From positions 186,001 to 250,000 of the forward strand of contig NZ_JAANPV010000006.1 of NCBI RefSeq assembly GCF_011290505.1: a stretch of DNA of 64,000 nucleotides, in the 5' to 3' direction. The notes beneath the pieces were generated by a model. The model saw nothing but the letters and a program-made list of their open reading frames with translations. It made no database searches and was not told the origin of the DNA. The DNA is from Paenalcaligenes suwonensis (lineage in GTDB: Bacteria; Pseudomonadota; Gammaproteobacteria; Burkholderiales; Burkholderiaceae_B). This document shows positions 43,306-51,795 of the stretch, one piece after another. Position numbers and translations under genes: made by a program. Each line of letters starts with the position of its first letter. Position 1 is the stretch's first letter.

Positions 43306-45070
43306 GTAGATACTCCTTGCCTAGATACGCTTCAATGACTCGCGTGTCGTTAACCACTTCTTCTGGTGCACCACCGGTCAGCACTTGCCCTACGTTGATC
43401 ACCACTACGCGATCGGACAATGCCATCGTTGCTTGCATCAAGTGCTCAATAAACAGAACCGATACCCCTGAATCACGAATACGACGCACCATATTGATGG
43501 CTCGTTCCACGTCAGTAGGGTTCAAACCTGCCATAACTTCGTCTAGTAGCAAAATACGTGGGCGTGTTGCCAATGCGCGTGCTACTTCAAGACGTTTCAA
43601 ACCACCAATAGTCAGACTACGAGCTTCGGAATCCAAGCTAGCCGTCAGTTCCGTTAGCTCGGCCACTTGTCTAGCAATGGCTTCTGCTTCTCGTTTGTCT
43701 GTGGTGTGCATGAACGCACCCAACATGATGTTTTCTAGAACGCTTAAACCAGAGAAAGGCTGAGCAATCTGGAAGGTACGGCCTACACCCGCTTTAGCAA
43801 AATCTTGCGGTGTGCGAGGTTGTACCCAACTGCCATCTTCCAAACGCACACTCACGGTACCGTTATCAGGAATAATGAAGCCTGAGAGCTGGTTAAACAC
43901 CGTAGTTTTACCCGCACCGTTAGGCCCAATCACACCCAGAATTTCGCCTTCATGCAATGTCAGCGATACATCATTGGTGGCATGCAAGCCGCCAAAGTGT
44001 TTATTCAGGTGCTCGGCCTTCAAGATAGGCTCGCCTTGATGCGCTGCACTGCTCTTTGGCATAGCCGCTGCTGGAACAGCTTTAGTACGTGGCCCAGGCA
44101 AACGGTCGATGAACTTTAATGCCCACCCACCAAACTGCCCCACAATACCGCGCGGCATGGTCAATACCACCAGTACCAGCACTACACCGTAGATAAAGCC
44201 GTGCATACCACTACCAAAGCTACCCAACCAGCCACGGGCCAGCTCAGCAATTGGCACTACTAAAATCGTACCGGCCAAAGGCCCCACTACACTGCCCAAA
44301 CCACCAATCAAGGCAAACATCGCGATCTGAATGGAAAGTTCCAACGAGAACGCGGCAGATGGCTCAATAAAGGTCAGGTACATCGCGTGGAACGAACCCA
44401 CAATACTGGTAAGCATGGCGGAAATCACCGCTGCTTTCAGTTTGACGTTAACAGTATTAATACCTACAGCTGGAGCCGCGAACTCACGCTCACGCACGGC
44501 CACCAAATAGAAGCCCAAACGGGAATGGCGGATCCACCATGTCACCCAAATGGCCACTACCAGCATGCCAAAGGCCACTAATAGGTAGGCCCATTTCTGA
44601 CGGAAAATCATCCATTCCAAACCAATGTTTAGTGGCACGCTTAAGCCTGCCGCACCACCTGTCCAATCGGACTGGTGTACGGTCAACAGCTTAAACACCT
44701 CTAACACGGCAATGGTGGCCAAGGCGAAAAACGGTCCGCGTAGTCTGAAGGTTGGGTACGCAATCATCACGGCTACCAGTGCCGAAATACCTGCCCCCAC
44801 AAACATACCCAGCCACGGCGTGATGCCGAAGTTGATCACCAACAGCGTTGCCGTATAGCTACCTACGCCATAGAACACCGCATGGCCCAAAGACAATTGA
44901 CCTGCATAGCCCCCAACAATGTTCCATGCTGTCGCCAATGCGCCGTAGACACAAATCAGCACAAACAAGTGGTACACAAAGGGGGACTGAATAATTAACG
45001 GTATAACGACCAGCAATGCCAGGCAGAGCAAGCCTACATAAACCCGTGGTTGTCGAATATCAGGAAACAC
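43289..45070 (-). CDS. livM-livG: Liv-type ABC transporter permease/ATPase fusion (LivM-LivG)
   Basis: One 593-residue chain joins a LivM-like permease (about residues 1-315, eight or more helices, with the EAA-like RHSRLGFYLVAVREREFAA) and a LivG-like ATPase (about 350-593). The ATPase has GPNGAGKTTVFNQLSGF, the signature-like LTIGGLKRLEVARAL, and LLLDEVMAGLNP as Walker B. A Pro/Ala-rich linker (about 318-350) lies between. Such fusions are known in Burkholderiales. The signature lacks the usual Ser-Gly-Gly order (T-I-G-G). The start is a GTG with AGAGAGG upstream. Confidence 0.92.
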   Translation of the reverse strand: MFPDIRQPRVYVGLLCLALLVVIPLIIQSPFVYHLFVLICVYGALATAWNIVGGYAGQLSLGHAVFYGVGSYTATLLVINFGITPWLGMFVGAGISALVAVMIAYPTFRLRGPFFALATIAVLEVFKLLTVHQSDWTGGAAGLSVPLNIGLEWMIFRQKWAYLLVAFGMLVVAIWVTWWIRHSRLGFYLVAVREREFAAPAVGINTVNVKLKAAVISAMLTSIVGSFHAMYLTFIEPSAAFSLELSIQIAMFALIGGLGSVVGPLAGTILVVPIAELARGWLGSFGSGMHGFIYGVVLVLVVLTMPRGIVGQFGGWALKFIDRLPGPRTKAVPAAAMPKSSAAHQGEPILKAEHLNKHFGGLHATNDVSLTLHEGEILGVIGPNGAGKTTVFNQLSGFIIPDNGTVSVRLEDGSWVQPRTPQDFAKAGVGRTFQIAQPFSGLSVLENIMLGAFMHTTDKREAEAIARQVAELTELTASLDSEARSLTIGGLKRLEVARALATRPRILLLDEVMAGLNPTDVERAINMVRRIRDSGVSVLFIEHLMQATMALSDRVVVINVGQVLTGGAPEEVVNDTRVIEAYLGKEYLRAQNS

Positions 45071-45091
45071 GAAAAACCTCTCTTGCCCGGT

Positions 45092-45964
45092 TTACTCAGA
45101 ACCTCGTCCCAGCCCAAACAGGCCAGTAGGACGGAAGACCAGAATCAGAATGAAGATGGCGAAATACACCACTTCTTTAAGGTCCGGCGCAACGTAGTAG
45201 CCAGCCAAGCTGTCTACCAAACCAATCAGTAACGAGCCAAATAGCGCCCCGGTCAAGCTACCCATACCACCCAGCACAACGATTACGAAAGCGGTCAGTA
45301 CAAAGTAACTACCAATGGTGGGGAACACTGGGTATTGGGGAGTCAACAATGCGCCACCTACCCCAACAAACGCCGAGCCAATCGCAAAGGCCAAGATGTA
45401 AATCACTGGTACGTTTACGCCCATTAACGACGCGGCATACTGATGCTGTGCTACCGCTCTAAAGGCTCTACCCAAGTAAGTACGTGTCAAAAACACGTGC
45501 ATACCCCATGCCAACAACAATGCCGCAATCAACGTGATTAACGGACCTTCGCCAATACTGAACCCACCCACAAAGAACGTGCCAGTACCCACATCGGTTT
45601 GAATAGCCAATACGTCAGCACCAAACACCAGCAACGCGAGGTTCATCAATGCGGTGGATACACCCACAGTCGCAAAAATTTGTATGTGCCCGTCTGCGCT
45701 AAGCAGAGGTTGAATAATGGCACGTTGCATTAACGCGCCCAGGCCAAACAATAAGATCGCAATGGGTACGATGGCGACGTAAGGGTGCCAGCCCAATTGC
45801 GTTGAAAACAAATAGGCAGCATACATAGCCACCATCAAGAACTCGCCGTGGGCAAAGTTCACTACCCGAATCACACCAAAGATCAGCGTTAAGCCGATAC
45901 TGATAATTGCGTACGCACCGCCCAACAGCAGGCCGTTAATCACCAGTTGCAGAAAAATATCCAT
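45092..45964 (-). CDS. livH: Liv-type ABC transporter permease (LivH)
   Basis: This 290-residue membrane subunit has about eight helices and the LivH pattern NGLLLGGAYAIISIGLTLIFG at its start, RVVNFAHGEFLM, and the cytoplasmic loop TYLGRAFRAVAQHQYAASLMG that docks to the ATPase. It ends RPTGLFGLGRGSE. AAGGAAG lies before the ATG. It stands between the binding protein and the permease/ATPase fusion in one operon. Confidence 0.94.
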   Translation of the reverse strand: MDIFLQLVINGLLLGGAYAIISIGLTLIFGVIRVVNFAHGEFLMVAMYAAYLFSTQLGWHPYVAIVPIAILLFGLGALMQRAIIQPLLSADGHIQIFATVGVSTALMNLALLVFGADVLAIQTDVGTGTFFVGGFSIGEGPLITLIAALLLAWGMHVFLTRTYLGRAFRAVAQHQYAASLMGVNVPVIYILAFAIGSAFVGVGGALLTPQYPVFPTIGSYFVLTAFVIVVLGGMGSLTGALFGSLLIGLVDSLAGYYVAPDLKEVVYFAIFILILVFRPTGLFGLGRGSE

Positions 45965-45986
45965 TGCAGCTTCCTTCTATCGTCAT

Positions 45987-46007
45987 GCCCGGCTTTGTGA
46001 GCCGGGC
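45987..46007 (-). promoter_or_regulatory. Hairpin between livK-like and livH genes
   Basis: GCCCGGCT and AGCCGGGC form a perfect 8-bp stem with a 5-nt loop and no T run. Like the proX-proV hairpin it follows a binding-protein gene, so it may raise binding-protein output relative to the permeases. Confidence 0.55.
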
Positions 46008-46021
46008 AGACGTTTCATGCA

Positions 46022-47233
46022 TTACTTATTAACAATGGGTTTTGCTACGGCAGCGGCTTCTGGCCACACGGTCAACAACTTGCCATCTTGCCATTGCATC
46101 AGCGTTGTAGTCGCTGCGGTGTTCTGGCCGTTTTCAGCAAAGTCAAAGCCCCAGCCTGTTGCGGTAGAACCTACTGGTTTTTTGTAGGCCAGTACGGCTT
46201 CACGGATTTTGTCTGCATCCATAGAACCGGCTTGCTCGATGATGTCAAAGAACGCTACGGCACCCACGTAGTTAGCCAAGCTGTGGCCGGAACGTGGTTC
46301 GCTGTTGTACTGCTGTTTGTAGGCTTCTACGAAAGCGCCCAAACCTGGAGCACCCGCTTCGTTGGTGTTGTACTGAGGGAAGTCCACATCAAACGCACCT
46401 TCAATGGTGTCGCCCAATGCTTTAGCTGTATCAGTCAGCGAGTAACCACCACCTGCACCCAATACGGCTTTAGGTTTGTAGCCAGCGGATTTTGCCTGAC
46501 GGAAGAACAAGATAGTGTCGTTCTGGTAGGAGGTTTGCAGCACTACATCTGCCTGTGCACCACGCAAACGCAGAATCAACGCAGACAAGTCCACCGCTTT
46601 AGCCGAGTAAGGCAGCACTTCCACTACGTCCAAGCCCAACTCTTTAGCGCGTTCTTGCTGGAAAGCACCCAGTGTTTTACCGTACAGACCGTCTTCGTGA
46701 ATAATCGCGACTTTCAGGCTTTTAGGATCCACACCCAGTTCAGGGGCAATTACGTCCTGTACAGCATCAACCATCGCATAAGCGAAGTCTCTAGCGGTGG
46801 AGTTACTACGGAAAATGTTTTGGTAGCCACGATCGGTCACGCTGTCAGACACCGCACCCAATTCAAAGTACGGCACACCTGCCAGTTCAGTTACCTGTGT
46901 TGCGGCGTAGGACAATGCGGACGAGAAACTACCGAACACGCCTTCTACGTTTTCAACGGAGGTCAAACGGCGCGCTTCACCCACAGCTTGGTTAGCGTCC
47001 ACCGCATCGGCTTTCACCAATTTGATTTGTTTGCCCAGTACGCCGCCTTGTGCGTTGCGCTCGTTGACGGCCAGCTCTAGACCCCTATAGCTTTCATCAC
47101 CCAGCTGAGCCAAGGCTCCGCTGAAGGGATACAAAGCCCCCATACGAATTTCTTCAGCAGCCATTGCCGCCGAGGACATGGCCAATACTGCGGCCGTTCC
47201 AGCCAGCAAAGAAGTTACTTTCTTGAAACGCAT
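46022..47233 (-). CDS. Liv-type ABC transporter substrate-binding protein
   Basis: This 403-residue periplasmic receptor has a signal peptide (VTSLLAGTAAVLAMSSAAMAA) and the type I periplasmic fold: IRMGALYPFSGALAQLGDE, GVFGSFSSALSYAATQVTE and VAIIHEDGLYGKTLGAFQ. Ligands of this family are amino acids, amides, or aromatic and other organic acids. Length is longer than classic LivK (about 370), as in the variants for non-amino-acid ligands. AAGGAG precedes the ATG at 47233. It leads the operon, and a perfect LacI-type operator lies just upstream. Confidence 0.92.
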   Translation of the reverse strand: MRFKKVTSLLAGTAAVLAMSSAAMAAEEIRMGALYPFSGALAQLGDESYRGLELAVNERNAQGGVLGKQIKLVKADAVDANQAVGEARRLTSVENVEGVFGSFSSALSYAATQVTELAGVPYFELGAVSDSVTDRGYQNIFRSNSTARDFAYAMVDAVQDVIAPELGVDPKSLKVAIIHEDGLYGKTLGAFQQERAKELGLDVVEVLPYSAKAVDLSALILRLRGAQADVVLQTSYQNDTILFFRQAKSAGYKPKAVLGAGGGYSLTDTAKALGDTIEGAFDVDFPQYNTNEAGAPGLGAFVEAYKQQYNSEPRSGHSLANYVGAVAFFDIIEQAGSMDADKIREAVLAYKKPVGSTATGWGFDFAENGQNTAATTTLMQWQDGKLLTVWPEAAAVAKPIVNK

Positions 47234-47294
47234 ACTGTCTCCTTTATCAACACCAACTTGTGGCGTTACGCCAAACAAATCACTAGTTTCCTTA

Positions 47295-47310
47295 TTTGAA
47301 GCGCTTCAAA
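47295..47310. promoter_or_regulatory. LacI-type operator O3
   Basis: TTTGAAGCGCTTCAAA is a perfect 16-bp palindrome in the gap between the binding-protein and lacI-type genes, 62 bp before the former start. Its core equals O1 and O2. Confidence 0.85.
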
Positions 47311-47360
47311 TGGTGTATATAAAAAAAGAGCAGTTAAGATGGATACAAGCTCATTTATAA

Positions 47361-47376
47361 TTTGAAGCGTTTCAAT
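47361..47376. promoter_or_regulatory. LacI-type operator O4
   Basis: TTTGAAGCGTTTCAAT is a one-change version of O3, centred 66 bp from it and 42 bp before the lacI-type start codon. It suggests autoregulation. Confidence 0.75.
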
Positions 47377-47417
47377 TCATTTGCTGCTCATTATTACAAC
47401 CACTAAAATCCTTGTCA

Positions 47418-48449
47418 ATGAATAAGAACTACAGACTTTCCCGTACTAAAAAGCCTACCTTGGCTGACGTTGCTAAGCTAGCAGGCGTCTCGTTAGGCAG
47501 TGCTTCGCGTGCTCTTTCTGTACCTGAGCAAGTCAAACCCACCACCTTAGAAAAAGTAAATCAGGCTGTTGCACAGCTAGGTTATATACGCGACGGCTCG
47601 GCTCGCGCATTGGCGTCACGTCGTACCCACACCATTGCGGCGGTCTACCCTACGCTGAACAACCCTATTTTTGCGCAGTCTACGCATTCCATGCAGCAAG
47701 CTCTGTGGGACAGGGGTTACCAGCTGCTGATTGCGAGCCACGAATACCATACCCAAGACGAACTCCCCATCGTGCGCGCCACCCTAGAGCGTGGTGTGGA
47801 CGGCATTATCATGGTGGGTACAGATCACAGCGAAGAAGTGTTTTCCATACTATCGCAGTTAAATATGCCCTATGTGCTGACGTGGTCGGTGGACGATAGC
47901 CACTACCCTTATTGCGTGGGCATTTCTAACTTTGATGCGTCCTATAAGCTTGCCCAGTATGTGATCAAACACGGCCATACACGTATTGCCATTTGTGGTG
48001 GCCCCATCGAAAACAACGAACGTTCGCGTGGCCGTCGCAATGGTATTTTGACGGCTGCCGCACACGCGGGTATAGAGGTTCCGGAAAAGTGGATGACCAT
48101 ACAACCCTTCTCGTATAAGGGTGGGCGTCAAGGTTTACGCGAGCTCTGGGCCTTAGAAGATAGGCCTAGTGTGCTATTTTGCGGTACCGACTTACAAGCC
48201 ATTGGGGCACTGTACGAATGCCAAATGTTGGGCATTCGTGTGCCGGAAGACTTATCTATTGTGGGCTTTGACGGCATGGAAGAAGCCACCATGGTGCACC
48301 CAAAACTCACCACCATACGCATACCCGCGCATGATATTGGATCACGCGCGGCGCTGCTCATGCTTGAACTATTGGCCGGTAACACACCCCCTAAAGAACA
48401 GCCTATTCAAACCGAAATTATTCCGGGTGAAAGCTTAGGTAGGGTTTAA
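47418..48449 (+). CDS. LacI-family transcriptional regulator
   Basis: This 343-residue protein has the LacI helix-turn-helix TLADVAKLAGVSLGSASRALS, a hinge region near residue 50-60, and the periplasmic-binding-protein-like effector domain to the end. A GntR-type gluconate repressor is the nearest general resemblance, but the effector cannot be fixed. The ATG at 47418 is used; no ribosome site is clear. Operators of one type occur before this gene, before the Liv-type operon and before the dehydrogenase operon at 39585. It is the likely master regulator of the island. Confidence 0.92.
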   Translation: MNKNYRLSRTKKPTLADVAKLAGVSLGSASRALSVPEQVKPTTLEKVNQAVAQLGYIRDGSARALASRRTHTIAAVYPTLNNPIFAQSTHSMQQALWDRGYQLLIASHEYHTQDELPIVRATLERGVDGIIMVGTDHSEEVFSILSQLNMPYVLTWSVDDSHYPYCVGISNFDASYKLAQYVIKHGHTRIAICGGPIENNERSRGRRNGILTAAAHAGIEVPEKWMTIQPFSYKGGRQGLRELWALEDRPSVLFCGTDLQAIGALYECQMLGIRVPEDLSIVGFDGMEEATMVHPKLTTIRIPAHDIGSRAALLMLELLAGNTPPKEQPIQTEIIPGESLGRV

Positions 48450-49501
48450 GCCATTTCCTTCACGATAGTGCGTAGTAATTGGGCGGCAGACATCTCTCGG
48501 GCGAGGGGTGCTCCCTGCCCTGCCCATTGTGCGGCGAACTCATGATTACCCTGCGCCACCGCAGCAGCATTTAACTGTTTAGCCAGATCGTAGGTCAGTG
48601 GATAAGACGGCACAGCAGGTGCATCTTTGGCATCCCCCCACTGAATCAGTTCATTCACCATGCCACGCGCTGGGCGACCTGACATCACTGGCGTTAAGCA
48701 CGTAGTAGCAGCGCGTTCGCTGCGTAGGTTTTCGCGATAACTGGTGTTCGCAGCAGACTCAGGGCACAAAATAAATGCCGTACCCATTTGGGCTGCTACT
48801 GCCCCTAAATCCAGCATGGCGCGTACGCTTTGTCCATCCATAATGCCGCCGGCTGCCACAATTGGCCTATGGCATTTTTTGACCAACAAACGGGTTAACA
48901 CCGCCGTACTCAAACGCTCGTCTGGGCCGTCTGGGTTAAAAACCCCCCTATGCCCACCCGCTTCAATGCCCTGCGCAATAATCACATCAATACCTGCTTG
49001 CTCCAATGCTTTGGCCTCGCGCAAACTGGTGGCCGATGCCATCGTCAAAATACCAGCCGCTTTTACGGCGGTTAAGTACGCATCGTCCGGAATACCAAAG
49101 TGAAAACTCAAGACAGCAGGTTGCTCGGCTAATAGCAAAAACTGCAACGCTGGATCGTGCAAAAATGAGGTGTAGACCTCTGCTAACCCCGTAGGTGGTG
49201 TGGCACCGAATCGAGCAAAATGTGGGGCAAAGTAGCGAATCCACGCCTCTTCACGTGCGGCGTCAAACTGCGCTGCTTTATGGCAAAAGACATTCACGTT
49301 AATAGGCTTATCGGTTAAGGCTCGCGTGGCTGCCATCATGGCACGCGCCTGATCTACCGTACTCGCCCCTAAGCCCAGCGACCCAAGCCCACCCGCATTA
49401 CTAACTGCGGCGGCTAACTCGGGCGTTGCCACCCCTGCCATCGGTGCTTGAATAATAGGGGACTCCAACCCCAAGGTGGCTATTAGATCTAGCTGTGTCA
49501 T
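48446..49501 (-). CDS. Nitronate monooxygenase family protein
   Basis: This 351-residue FMN-dependent TIM-barrel enzyme has PIIQAPMAGVATPELAAAVS at the start, GGLGSLG, VIIAQGIEAGGHRG and GAVAAQMGTAFILCPES, the phosphate- and flavin-binding parts of class I nitronate monooxygenases. It converts alkyl nitronates to carbonyls, a detoxifying step; propionate-3-nitronate is a common substrate. Its end overlaps the lacI-type stop by four bases on the opposite strand, so it is convergent with, and probably unrelated to, the island. Confidence 0.92.
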   Translation of the reverse strand: MTQLDLIATLGLESPIIQAPMAGVATPELAAAVSNAGGLGSLGLGASTVDQARAMMAATRALTDKPINVNVFCHKAAQFDAAREEAWIRYFAPHFARFGATPPTGLAEVYTSFLHDPALQFLLLAEQPAVLSFHFGIPDDAYLTAVKAAGILTMASATSLREAKALEQAGIDVIIAQGIEAGGHRGVFNPDGPDERLSTAVLTRLLVKKCHRPIVAAGGIMDGQSVRAMLDLGAVAAQMGTAFILCPESAANTSYRENLRSERAATTCLTPVMSGRPARGMVNELIQWGDAKDAPAVPSYPLTYDLAKQLNAAAVAQGNHEFAAQWAGQGAPLAREMSAAQLLRTIVKEMA

Positions 49502-49686
49502 GGTTGCGTTCCCCTTTACTCTACATGTGCCCTCAAGCCTTTTATCATACTACTGGGCGCTAGAAACCGCAGGAAGGCACCTTCGCAGAGAAACAAAACG
49601 TATCAATCTTTGACTATATACAGTCATTTTTTCCGTAGTTCCTCTGTTAAAATCAACCACTTGCTGAAAAAAATCAGGAGGTAGTG

Positions 49687-50235
49687 TTGACTCATACAAC
49701 ACGTACACACGCCACACCCCGTACGCTGAAACATCTATTCTCAGCATGCGCCTTGGTAACAGGTCTATTTTCCACCGCCAGTTCTGCCACTTCTATACAA
49801 GCGCTAGAAATTGCAGGCTACGTCGAAAAAGTACAAATTGCCGGTACAGACCTAGTTTTTGAAGCAAGACTAGACTCTGGCGCTACCACCTCGTCGCTGA
49901 ACGCTTTAGATCTAGAAGCATTTGAACGTGACGGCAAAGACTGGGTACGCTTTGACGTCGTAGACCCTACGGATAAAAACAAACGCATTTCGCTGGAATA
50001 TCCCGTCAAACGCAATGTACGTATCGTGCGGCACGACGGCAATCACCAAAACCGTCCTGTTATTCAATTGCCGCTGTGTATTGGCACTCACGAACGCCTA
50101 GAAGACGTGTCGTTAGTCGACAGATCAGAACTTACCTATCAACTGTTGGTAGGCCGCAATCACATGCGTGGTTCTATTCTTATAGATTCAGGCAAACGCT
50201 TTATGCACGAGCCCAGCTGCTCTAGTGCTTCTTAA
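49687..50235 (+). CDS. Periplasmic retropepsin-like protease (ATP-dependent zinc protease family)
   Basis: This 182-residue protein matches PF05618, annotated as a zinc protease but with a retropepsin-like motif: LDSGATTSS with Asp63, the D-S-G-A of aspartic proteases. The N-terminal segment (hydrophobic HLFSACALVTGLFS, cut near SSA) points to the periplasm. I use the TTG at 49687 because AGGAGG ends five bases before it; a GTG three bases earlier is too close. It opens a cassette with a transglutaminase-like membrane protein and an ATP-grasp ligase. It probably trims a peptide that the ligase makes or a protein target; this is inference. Confidence 0.85.
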   Translation: MTHTTRTHATPRTLKHLFSACALVTGLFSTASSATSIQALEIAGYVEKVQIAGTDLVFEARLDSGATTSSLNALDLEAFERDGKDWVRFDVVDPTDKNKRISLEYPVKRNVRIVRHDGNHQNRPVIQLPLCIGTHERLEDVSLVDRSELTYQLLVGRNHMRGSILIDSGKRFMHEPSCSSAS

Positions 50236-50259
50236 TTTGGTCTTTCGCTACTAGTTCTC

Positions 50260-51792
50260 ATGAAACGATTACACCTACCATTACTGGTATTTGTGTTGCT
50301 GGCTGTTGCCTGCAGCCTTTTCTTTTATAAAGTCACCGTCCTGCAATTTCCCCTCATGCCTGTCAGTCAGGTTGAGGCGTGGACCGTAGAAGCGAATGTG
50401 GACTTTGTGCCCTCAGGCAGCTCGGTCAAAGCTGAACTGCAATTACCCGACTACACCCCCGGCTTCACCATTGTGGACGAAAGCTTTATTTCGCGTGGCT
50501 ACGGGTTAAGTACCCAAACCACCAAGGATGGCCGTACCGCTACCTGGACACAGCGCCGCCCCGGTGGCCCACAAACCTTGTATTACCGTGTGCAGTTAGT
50601 ACGCGATAATCAACCCATCGCCCAGCAAGGCTTTCCCGGTGTAGCCGCTAGACCCGAGCTACCTCCCGCCCTAGCAACTGCAGCCGATGCCTTATTAGAC
50701 GACATTCGCAGCCGATCTGCGGACATTGATTCCTTCAGTACTCTGTTGGTACAAGAGGTAAACCGCAGTCAGCCTAGCGAAAACGTGGCGGCCTTTTTGG
50801 CGCGTACAGCAAGCTCATTAGAGCGTACCCAACTGATTGTTGATTTGCTGGCGGGTGCCCGCATTCCAGCACGGGTAGTGCATGGCTTTAGCCTAAGCGA
50901 TCGCAGCCAACACCAAAACGCTATTCCTTGGCTGCAATTTCACAATACCCGTGAGTGGGTAGCGCTGAACCCCACTACGGGCGAACGTGGTTTCCCTGAA
51001 GACTTCCTCGTCTGGTGGGTAGGTGATAGCTCCAGCCCGCTCACGCTAGACCGTGCCCGTCAAGGTAAGGTCACATGGTCCACCAGCAGTAGCTACCTGG
51101 ATGCTATGACCGCCGCGAGTCAAGCTGCGGCACAAAAACACGAAGACAGTTTCTTAAGCTTCTCGCTAGAAAAACTGCCTATTGATGTGCAAAACACTTA
51201 CCGCATCTTGCTGCTGTTGCCACTGGGTACGCTGCTGATCGTGTTCTTACGTAACGTGATTGGCTTACGCACCTTTGGTACCTTTATGCCCGTGCTGATT
51301 GCCTTGTCCTTCCGAGAAACGCAGTTAGTACACGGTGTCATCATGTTCTGCACCATCGTAGCCTTAGGTTTAGTACTGCGCTTTTATCTGGAACACCTGA
51401 AGCTTTTACTGGTGCCCCGATTAGCGGCTGTTGTCACCATTGTGGTGGTGCTGATGACCTTGCTCGCCGTGTTCTCGCATCAGTTAGATATACAAGCCGG
51501 TTTGTCGCTAGGTTTGTTCCCTATTGTGGTGCTGGCCATGACCATCGAACGCATGTCCTTAGTCTGGGAAGAGCACGGCCCCGCCGACGCCATCCAACAA
51601 GGTGCAGGCAGTTTGGTCGTCGCCGCCGTGTGTTACCTGCTGCTGGTGAACCGCTATGTAGAGCACATATTCTTTGTGTTCCCAGAATTGGTTCTGGTGG
51701 TGTTGGCCTTGCTGTTAGCCTTAGGTAGATATACCGGCTACCGCTTGTCTGAGCTGTTCCGTTTTAGCTCACTGCCACGCCTGAAGGAGTAA
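50260..51792 (+). CDS. Inactive-transglutaminase 7TM membrane protein
   Basis: This 510-residue protein has an N-terminal helix (about residues 6-25), a periplasmic part with a transglutaminase-like domain (about 150-290; LERTQLIVDLLAGARIPARV, and WVALNPTTGERG near the expected Asp), then about seven helices from residue 310 to 500. No Cys occurs at the usual catalytic position after the RTAS segment, so it fits the inactive-transglutaminase 7TM family. It may bind a peptide in the periplasm and pass or sense it. It starts 25 bp after the protease and ends three bases before the ligase. Confidence 0.85.
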   Translation: MKRLHLPLLVFVLLAVACSLFFYKVTVLQFPLMPVSQVEAWTVEANVDFVPSGSSVKAELQLPDYTPGFTIVDESFISRGYGLSTQTTKDGRTATWTQRRPGGPQTLYYRVQLVRDNQPIAQQGFPGVAARPELPPALATAADALLDDIRSRSADIDSFSTLLVQEVNRSQPSENVAAFLARTASSLERTQLIVDLLAGARIPARVVHGFSLSDRSQHQNAIPWLQFHNTREWVALNPTTGERGFPEDFLVWWVGDSSSPLTLDRARQGKVTWSTSSSYLDAMTAASQAAAQKHEDSFLSFSLEKLPIDVQNTYRILLLLPLGTLLIVFLRNVIGLRTFGTFMPVLIALSFRETQLVHGVIMFCTIVALGLVLRFYLEHLKLLLVPRLAAVVTIVVVLMTLLAVFSHQLDIQAGLSLGLFPIVVLAMTIERMSLVWEEHGPADAIQQGAGSLVVAAVCYLLLVNRYVEHIFFVFPELVLVVLALLLALGRYTGYRLSELFRFSSLPRLKE

Positions 51793-51795
51793 GCC

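Noticed and set aside
46088-47080. A 330-codon open frame on the plus strand opposite the Liv-type binding protein
   Set aside because: It lies wholly antisense to a gene with a signal peptide, a good ribosome site and clear family motifs. Its composition looks like a mirror of that gene, and it has no recognisable domain.
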